DNA of 64,000 nt, taken from the NCBI GenBank assembly GCA_019426215.1, contig CM033391.1, positions 15,178,708 to 15,242,707 of the forward strand, in the 5' to 3' direction. A program made the translations under genes and the position numbers. Positions 57,150-64,000 of this stretch are shown in pieces (position 1 is the first letter of the stretch; each line of letters starts with the position of its first letter). The notes beneath the pieces were generated by a model. It saw nothing but the letters and a program-made list of their open reading frames with translations, made no database searches and was not told the origin of the DNA. This stretch comes from Buddleja alternifolia. Lineage: Eukaryota > Streptophyta > Magnoliopsida > Lamiales > Scrophulariaceae.

Positions 57150-58336
57150 GATCATCGGGTTTGCTGAGAGACATCGTTTGAAAAATGGAGGAAAGATCCG
57201 TGGGCTGACTTGGAGAGGAGTTGTTGGACGTGTGTAATGCTAAATGGGCCTGGTTGGGCGCTGGTCTAAGAAGGCCAGGCGAGTTGGTGGGTGCTGGAGT
57301 GGGCGGTGTTGGGCGGACTAAAGGTGGCGGCGAAGTGTAGTTGCTGGGCTGATTTGGTGAAGCCCGATACGCGGAGGCAGGTGGATTGATAGTGGAGGGG
57401 GCGGGCTGCTGATTGAAAGCCCAAGTGGCCTGTTGATGTGAAGGAGCCGTGTATGTTGAATAATGAAGATGGCTTGGATGCATGTGAGGGGCCTGCTGAA
57501 CAGAGTTAGTAGGAGCATGATAAGAATTAAATTGTTGACCCAATTGTGGAATGTAGAAGGACCCACGACCACGGCCTTGACCTCGGCCGGTACCTCTACC
57601 ACGACCTCGATAATTATTTCGAGACATGTTTCGATTCGCATTGTGATTAGGGGTTTGAGAGAGAAGGGCAATGGCGGATTCATTATTGTGGTAACGGGAT
57701 TCACGAGTCTCGTGGAGAATAAGTAAATTGCGAATTTTGGGAAAAGATGGAAGGGGCGATTTTGTGGTAATGACGGTAACTAAGGGGAGATAGGATTCGG
57801 GAAGACCATGTAAAAGTTGGAGAATAAAATCAGTGTCGAAGATTGGACTATCGAGGTCAGCGAGATTATCGGCTAAAAATTTCATCTCTTGACAGTATTG
57901 ATTTGTTGAGAGGGTTCCTTTTTGAAGATTGCGAAAACGAGCATTAATTTGAAGAGATCGAGATGGTTTGTTATTGCGAAAGTTTTCTTCAATTGCAAAC
58001 CATATGTCATGGGAAGTGGCGTGTTCTAAATCAAGATTTTTTTAGAAGTTTGAGATCCACAGTGGAATAAAACCATCTTTTTATAATGGAATCAATAGAG
58101 AACCAAGACTCATCATGTTCATTAAGAGGTTTAGATTTACCAGTAAGATGAGGAAAAACAGAATAACTTCGACATAAATCCATAAACATGCCTCGCCATA
58201 ATTTATAATTGGAATCAACGTTTGATAATTTAAAGCCAAAAGAAGTTTGGACGTTGCCGGCAGTAAGAGAGGGATGAAGAGGGGCGGTTTTGGGGGTTTC
58301 AATTTCGGTAGCAGAGGAGGTTTCGGTGTCAGACAT
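57150..58336 (-). pseudogene. gag of the young copia element
   Basis: The ATG at 58336 starts MSDTETSSATEIETPK. SNVDSNYKLWRGMFMDLCRS is the gag N-terminal domain. A frameshift at a run of seven A (about 58040-58046) ends that frame. The other continues NLDLEHATSHDMWFAIEENF, LRNLQKGTLS-like and FILQLLHGLPESYLPLV (UBN2-type gag), then an RGRGRG basic region (about 57570-57610) and a P/Q-rich stretch. No CCHC knuckle is visible; the RG-rich segment may replace it. It runs on in frame into the protease. Confidence 0.8.
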
Positions 58337-58818
58337 GATGAAAAACGAGAATCGAAACACGTAACTAAATAAAAATCAAGAAAATTGGTAAAGATAATGA
58401 CAGAAATTGTACCGTAGATTGGGGATAGAGAAAAATACGATCTTGCAATTGAGTTGAAATCTTCGAAAATGAGGCACAAATAAATGCAAGAGGAGGGCGA
58501 ATTTTTGTGTTGTAGATGGCTAATTTACTGAAATATTTTGCGTTGCGGAGAGCAACGACTTGAAAAGGGAAGAAGAGAGGCGGCGGCGGCGGTGTCACCG
58601 GCGGCGGCTTGGAGGGCGGCGGTTTGAGAGGAGAGAAAGTCCTAGGATACTAGGTTTTGGCTGATCCCATGTTATAATATAATTCTCTACACTTGTATTA
58701 TTAATGATAGAACATATATATAGAGTGCAAGACTTGATGAACAAGGAAATAATAAATAAGGAAATAAAGACTACCAAACCTATTCTAATATAAACTCTAT
58801 TATAATTCTAACAATAAG

Positions 58819-61230
58819 AACATCTGAAACACCAACTACCAAGTTCTTGAAAATAACAAATTTTAAGAACTCACAAACGAATACAAGAAAATTCTTGTGC
58901 AACTCCTATTCAGGGAGAGATAAAACTCTCATTTGAGAGAGAAAGCAAACTCTCATACGAAAGAGAAAATAAAATACTAAATAAAATATCTAAAAGCTAT
59001 ATAAATTTAAAAACTTAAGTATCACCCGTTTTCATTGAAGACTCGTCAGATTTGTCTCTGTCTCTTTAGATCCATATCCGTCTCGTTAGATTTGGAGATG
59101 TGTCTTTAGATCCATATCCGTCTCATCAGATTTGAAGATATGATGTACAACTTAAAGAAAGGTGCTTCAACCAAGTCCACCGACGATGGTGGTGGTAACA
59201 ATGGTGAAATAAAAGACTGCTTCACCAAGTCATCGCCGACGAAGGAAAATAGAAGAACAAAGAAGGTTAGGGTTTAGAGAGAGATGAACAATTAAAGCCT
59301 ATTCTATTAATTATTGTAACTAATGAATAATCAACATAACTTATCGACCTTGAATAAATTTATTTAATTTGAAAATGCATATTCAATTATTATGATTCTA
59401 TTTCAAGTATTTTTTATCTCGGAATTTCTTGGACATCGAAACCAATCCCAGCCCAATGTATGTTCAGCCAAATGCGTATGCCTAGAACTGTGAATATGCG
59501 AGTATCACTGCATGCATTGCACACAAGATTCTCTATTACAAAATAGTGTTACATCTCCTATTACAATTATTCTATGCATGACAAGTGTATAAATTTTTTC
59601 CTTAAATATATAAGTTAGTTAAATTTTGTACACTTGTCATGCATAGAGGTGAATGCAATAGAAGATGCAACACCATTTGCAACAGAGGATCCGGACTGGT
59701 ATCATTGAACCCCAGTAATACGTTTTGGAAACATATTGGCCTTATTTTAGGAAAGTAATCCCTGGGGATGATTGAACTAAAGAATTGATGTTTATTTAAA
59801 TAAGTAAGCAATAAATGCTGCATTATTAATATATACCTAACCACTAAGGTTTACATCAGTTTATTGACTGTGCAAATATTGGCAATTGCATTCACATTTC
59901 GAAATTAATTTTAGGTTGACCAGTCAAATATTGATTTTCAATCCACTGATTGGTCAAATGATTCCCCGAGAGTACTTATTTAATTAGTACTTCATTAAAT
60001 CAATTAGCAATTAAAAAAAATCGATTGTATGAACCATGCAAATGGTAATGAAGACACGAAAGAAATTTAGTTCACACTTTGAAATATAGCTAATGAATCT
60101 ACATAACAATCAAATAAATTATTATCACTCATTTTTTTCTAATGAACCGATCACATTATACATGTCATGAATATTAAATAGTAATAATTTATAATTAATT
60201 AGCAACTATTACCTAACAAATTAAACTGGAAAAAGCCCACATGTTAGTGGGAGTAATCTTGGCGTTGCGACTTCGTCTGTAAAATTAGACTTGATCAACA
60301 TTATAACTTAATATTGAAAGGGTAATCAAATGATAATTTAATACTTCTTATGTGATGTGTGAAGACTTGTTTTCTTTTAACAAGAAATAAAAGAAAAGGG
60401 ATAATGTCCGAAAGTTAAATGATTATTTGAATTTGAGGTTGAGAAGAAGTACTCCTTCATTCAACTATATCTAAATTAATAGTTTAAGTACAAGCCTCCT
60501 GATGCAGGCGCCCAACACAAGCATGTGCATGTTACTGTTGTATCTCTTTCCTTCCAAATATATATATAAAACTAAATAAAATAATCCTAATAAACCTTCG
60601 AATATATATTTGAAATTGAATGCCATGTTGATAGATTTCGAGTCAATTTACAGAGTTGAACGAATCCTAGATGAGCTCTAAGCAAGCTGACTGGAAAACA
60701 CAGGCACTATTCCCGTTCGGCCTTCCACATTATTAGCATAAACTGTTTTTATCAAACTTTGAGTTTTAAAAGTTTTAAAAAAAATGCCAACTACACATAT
60801 CTTGAAATGATACGAATTTGAGATTCACAAATGTTCAAGAAAAAAAAGATTATCTAGAATTAATCTGATAGTTTAAACTAGGACGGTTGATCGAGCATTG
60901 ATTTGAATTGAAACTCAAACTCAATTGTTGTCGAGCTTGATATTATAGGTTCATACTCAACTCATAAATCTTATAAATTTGTTATTCAAGGTACCTCACG
61001 CTAGAAATTTTCTATAAAAAATGAAACTGCGCACAATGATATTTTGAATCAAGTTCCGCAAATGCATCTATTTCATGCACATTTATTCTAAAATTTCACA
61101 CGAAAATCAGATTCATCAAGAAGATAAAACTTGAAAATATTAAACCGATAATAATTTTTTTTTTCTAAAAAAATGGGACAACCATCCATAACAATAAGAA
61201 TAACAAAAATTCAGAATATTTCTTCAAGTT
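58819..61230. other. Intergenic, AT-rich
   Basis: No gene is seen. Near 59040-59150 a 45-bp unit (TCTTTAGATCCATATCCGTC) occurs twice. The rest is plain AT-rich DNA with short poly-A/T runs. Confidence 0.5.
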
Positions 61231-61289
61231 CCAAAGCTCATAATCTGATGTGGCATGCACTTGTCTTCTCGTACACCGAACACCCTTGC

Positions 61290-61425
61290 ACGAGGTATTG
61301 TCCGCTTTCATCGGAGTCTCACGAGTTTGACCTTAGAAGGCACCTACCTAGGGAAAGGGGAGATTGAAACTTATAAGCTTTTTAAAGGCCTCGTCTCCAT
61401 CCGATGTGGGATAGTAGTTACACAC
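61290..61425. mobile_element. Cassandra/TRIM-like LTR fragment
   Basis: The order GTATTGTCCGCTTTCATCGG, CTCACGAGTTTGACC, AAAGGCCTCGT and CCGATGTGGGAT resembles (in reverse) the ends of Cassandra-type TRIM LTRs, which plants carry in many copies. The 5S-rRNA-derived central part of Cassandra is absent. No second LTR is nearby. The similarity is recalled from general knowledge of the motif, not from an alignment. Confidence 0.4.
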
Positions 61426-61429
61426 ACAT

Positions 61430-62026
61430 CATATGTAATCAGATTTGTCATTTTCACGTTTTGTATAAATCATTGTTTTGCTTAATAAAATTTGCATTTA
61501 ACACTCAACATTAGTTATTCTAATAAAAATAAAAATTATAAAGGTGTCTAATCTACACCATAATTAAGTCGTGCTTATTTGGCTTAAAGTCTTCTTTATA
61601 AGCTTCCAAAAAGTTCATCAAACTCAATTCGTTGTTTATAAATAACAATGCCCATATTTAATTAGGATATAGGATCGATTCACTTATAAATAGACCAAGT
61701 CATCAAGCTTCAAGTAGATTTGGCTGAATTGATAATCCTACTTTTGAAAGCTATTAAGAACAATAAATGAGAATTTGAAAAAAAAAAAAAAATTGGAGAA
61801 AGGCAAAAGCATCAAAGTATAGTAGACAGTGAAGGTACAAATAGTTTAATGAGCACCGACCCGCTGCCCATATGAATTTACCGAATTTCAACAAAATTCC
61901 ACTATTATTCAAATCATTCTCACAATTTCCCATCTACTACTGCCTGCATTGAATTTCCCTTTTATAGAAATTACACAATTTTACTTTCTCAACAATTATG
62001 GCCGTTGCATGGAACACAATATATGA

Positions 62027-62067
<41 letters not shown>

Positions 62068-62375
62068 CATCTCCATGAACACCTCGTGTTCCACGGAATC
62101 CTAGTTTTGAATATATTCCAAACTTAAATTTTTAGCAATAATAATAATAATATGAAAAATTAAAGTATTGAATCTGTATCATTAGAGTAAAATAAAAAAT
62201 ACAACTAACATTAAAGCAATAAGTCTTTATGGAACAGTAATATAAGAAATTGAACACAAATTTTGAAGTTTTTAATAGAATGAGAGAATTAAAACATGCA
62301 ACAAGTTTGAGCTGAAACATTTAAAAGAAATAGATACAAAGGGAGCATCAAGATGCATAGAATTATAGCGTACAT

Positions 62376-62412
<37 letters not shown>

Positions 62413-62515
62413 ATGAAGTGAAGTTGAAAGCAAGGTCTGACCATATTACTCAATCATCCACATGTGATGCTGCAAAACAACAGTCATTACTCGTCAATAC
62501 TCTCTCCCCTCAAAA
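61430..62515. other. Intergenic, upstream of the DVL-like gene
   Basis: AT-rich. Long AT dinucleotide runs at about 62027-62064 and 62377-62408 could vary in length between individuals. No further genes are seen. Confidence 0.6.
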
Positions 62516-62518
62516 CTA

Positions 62519-62528
62519 CTATAAATAG
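62519..62528 (+). promoter_or_regulatory. TATA box of the DVL-like gene
   Basis: CTATAAATAG is a near-perfect plant TATA box about 88 bp before the ATG. Pyrimidine-rich text follows (CACCACCCCCATCTCAC, then TCTCTCTCTCAC near 62577), typical of a plant transcription start region and short 5' leader. Confidence 0.75.
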
Positions 62529-62607
62529 CCTCACCACCACCCCCATCTCACAACCCTGCATCATTTTCATCATCATCTCTCTCTCACATACACAATAATA
62601 ACAGCAT

Positions 62608-62946
62608 ATGGAGTATTACATGGATGAGAAATGGAAACTATCGAAAGACGATAAGAATAGCCACTCCACCAAGACATCGTCGTCGTCTCTACCGAGGAGT
62701 GTTTCCACTAAGTCTCCACTCATGAAAACATTCACAAAGAAGAATAGCTTCAATCTATCAAGGAGTTCTTCACAGAAGAGCACTTCAACTAAAACGCCAT
62801 CGTCTCTACCGAGAAGTTCATCACAAAGATGCGGAGAGTTCACGCGAAAGTGCGGTAACATGGCCAAGGAACAAAAAGCCAAGTTCTACATTGTCAAGCG
62901 ATGCATCGGTATGCTTGTACGCTGGAAAAAGAATGGAGATTCTTGA
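62608..62946 (+). CDS. DVL/ROTUNDIFOLIA-like small polypeptide, 112 aa
   Basis: A single uninterrupted frame of 112 codons. The first 75 residues are rich in Ser, Thr and Lys, with a thrice-repeated SLPRS/SLSRSSSQ-type motif (SSLPRSVSTKS, NLSRSSSQKST, SSLPRSSSQR). The C-terminus (about 80-108) carries the DVL signature: FTRKCGNMAKEQKAKFYIVK followed by RCIGMLVRWKK. DVL/RTFL peptides are plant-specific, act at the plasma membrane and limit polar cell growth when overexpressed (known for the Arabidopsis family). The WKK end replaces the common WHD-type ending. A TATA box and pyrimidine-rich leader lie just upstream. AATAAA at about 63262 may serve as polyadenylation signal. It is the only intact host gene seen here. 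Confidence 0.88.
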   Translation: MEYYMDEKWKLSKDDKNSHSTKTSSSSLPRSVSTKSPLMKTFTKKNSFNLSRSSSQKSTSTKTPSSLPRSSSQRCGEFTRKCGNMAKEQKAKFYIVKRCIGMLVRWKKNGDS

Positions 62947-64000
62947 CAAAGAAATCTACTTTATTTTTTAAAATCATTTTCTCAATTTTAAAAATATATA
63001 TCATTCTTGTTGTTCTCCCTGCGCGAGATGGATCTTGGGTTCGTTCGTAACCTGAAGAAGTTTTCCTGCCATTCCAGAGAAGAGAAAGAAACATCAGAAA
63101 AGTTGTAAGATCCAACAATGTAAACTAGATTCAAATGGTTAAGCAGCTTGCAAGAGTGACATATTAGAGATGATATATATATATATATATGTAAGATACT
63201 ACAATATTCAATCCATATACAATGCAAACAAGTCCAATTTAATTATCTTGAGTCTCTCTCTTAATAAATGGATTGCTATGTTAAATCTGTATACTGTCTT
63301 CTAATATTTCTTGGATGAGAGAAAGATTCCTCCTTTAGAATTCATGTATTTCTGTACAATATAGCTGTCTTTCAGAAAATAATAGAGAAAACCTACACAA
63401 GTACCGAAATAATACCATATAATTATTGAAAAAGTAGACCCACTTTCTGAACATTAGATCCGTGCAAAGATTATTTCTGTCGATTTGTAGTATATCTTTC
63501 CATACCCAACTTTCAGTTTTTACCTCACCTGGAGCATGAAACATTGAAGCAAGCTGTAATATATATATATATATATATATATATCTGCATTCTAATCAAG
63601 TATTACACATTTCCGCTTGAATATGTATATGTTTTATTTTTTTGACATCGATATAATTCACGCATTTACTTTTACGAGTACAGTTATAGACCTTTTCTTA
63701 GCCCAGTTGGAGGTGAAAAAAAATCTTCAAGAGATAAAAAAAGGAAGTTACTAACTTCAACCTCTGTCAAGTCTCATTTGATCCTCTTATTATCATCAGC
63801 TGTTCTGAAAAAGCCTGACAATAATCTGCGATACATCATTCATGCACCCAAGTTATCATAATAGTCTTGTTTTCTTCACACCCCCCCGCCCCCCAAAACA
63901 TTCCATCACCTCTTTCCTTTCCACTACGTCATGAAGTTTTGCCCTTGTCGCTACTTTAAGGAAAATTTCATTTTTCGTCCCATAACTTAGGACGTGTATA
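62947..64000. other. 3' flank of the DVL-like gene
   Basis: Presumed 3' untranslated region, then AT-rich DNA with AT runs at about 63173-63190 and 63558-63585 and a C-rich run near 63880. No additional gene is supported. Confidence 0.5.

Larger units (their letters stand above)
53835..58813 (-). mobile_element. Full-length Ty1/copia retrotransposon with perfect target duplication ATAAG
   Basis: The element is 4,979 bp, with ATAAG at 53830-53834 and at 58814-58818. LTRs: 5' 58670-58813 (144 bp) and 3' 53835-53960 (126 bp). They differ by two substitutions plus an 18-20 base stretch present only in the 5' LTR. The primer site (TGGGATCAGCCAAAACC, 58669-58653) and purine tract (CTGCGGGGGAG, about 53961-53971) are in place. 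Short LTRs and the RT sequence suggest the Ale/Retrofit group. Coding lesions are few (see gag and pol), so insertion is comparatively recent. Confidence 0.92.

Noticed and set aside
62616..62882. An 88-codon minus-strand frame
   Set aside because: Antisense shadow of the DVL-like gene.

Overview
The window is plant nuclear DNA, most likely from a eudicot (I cannot name the species). It is AT-rich, its coding remnants are plant transposable elements (KAONASHI-type Ulp1/DUF1985 genes, Tat-lineage Ty3/gypsy with an antisense ORF, Ty1/copia, L1-type LINE, tRNA-derived SINE, hAT and MITE elements), and the one clearly intact host gene encodes a DVL/ROTUNDIFOLIA-like small polypeptide. There are no bacterial operons, rRNA or tRNA genes, or CRISPR arrays.

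Layout. 0-2.7 kb: a minus-strand plant transposon ORF (one in-frame stop) with an upstream region built of two families of short palindromes. 2.9-7.9 kb: a decayed, multi-exon, minus-strand DUF1985/coiled-coil/Ulp1 protease gene of KAONASHI type. Its Ulp1 domain is duplicated in tandem, and its first intron holds six copies of a 110-bp repeat. 9.3-10.4 kb: a second plant transposon protein pseudogene with a 304-bp internal tandem duplication. 10.9-18.2 kb: inverted and nested pieces of one long-LTR, coding-free retrotransposon family, abutting a truncated LINE (18.2-20.9 kb). 21.4-22.9 kb: a solo LTR. 23.6-24.3 kb: a terminal-inverted-repeat element carrying a GC-rich gene-like core.

25.1-42.2 kb is one 17-kb nest. 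A Tat-type gypsy element (E2, plus strand, target duplication GTATG/GCATG) has a second Tat element of the same family (E1, minus strand) lodged in its 5' LTR. A later deletion removed the 5' halves of both, so E1 RNase H and E2 gag now meet head to head at about 32.1 kb. Both copies carry the same antisense gene between pol and the 3' LTR.

43.5-47.3 kb: a foldback MITE, a SINE with target duplications, a 2.5-kb non-autonomous LTR element and a second MITE. 47.8-52.1 kb: a 5'-truncated copia element whose 3' LTR is split by a second solo LTR of the 21.4-kb family. 52.1-53.5 kb: a plant RNase H (RVT_3-type) fragment interrupted by a 940-bp hAT-type element with a perfect 8-bp duplication. 53.8-58.8 kb: a full-length young copia element with perfect 5-bp duplications and a few coding lesions. 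58.8-64 kb: mostly plain intergenic DNA containing the DVL-like gene with its own TATA box.

Apart from the DVL-like gene nothing looks like an intact, functioning host locus. The interest lies in the insertion history, the tandem Ulp1 duplication, the paired antisense ORFs and the palindromic modules. I see no convincing wholly new biological system.
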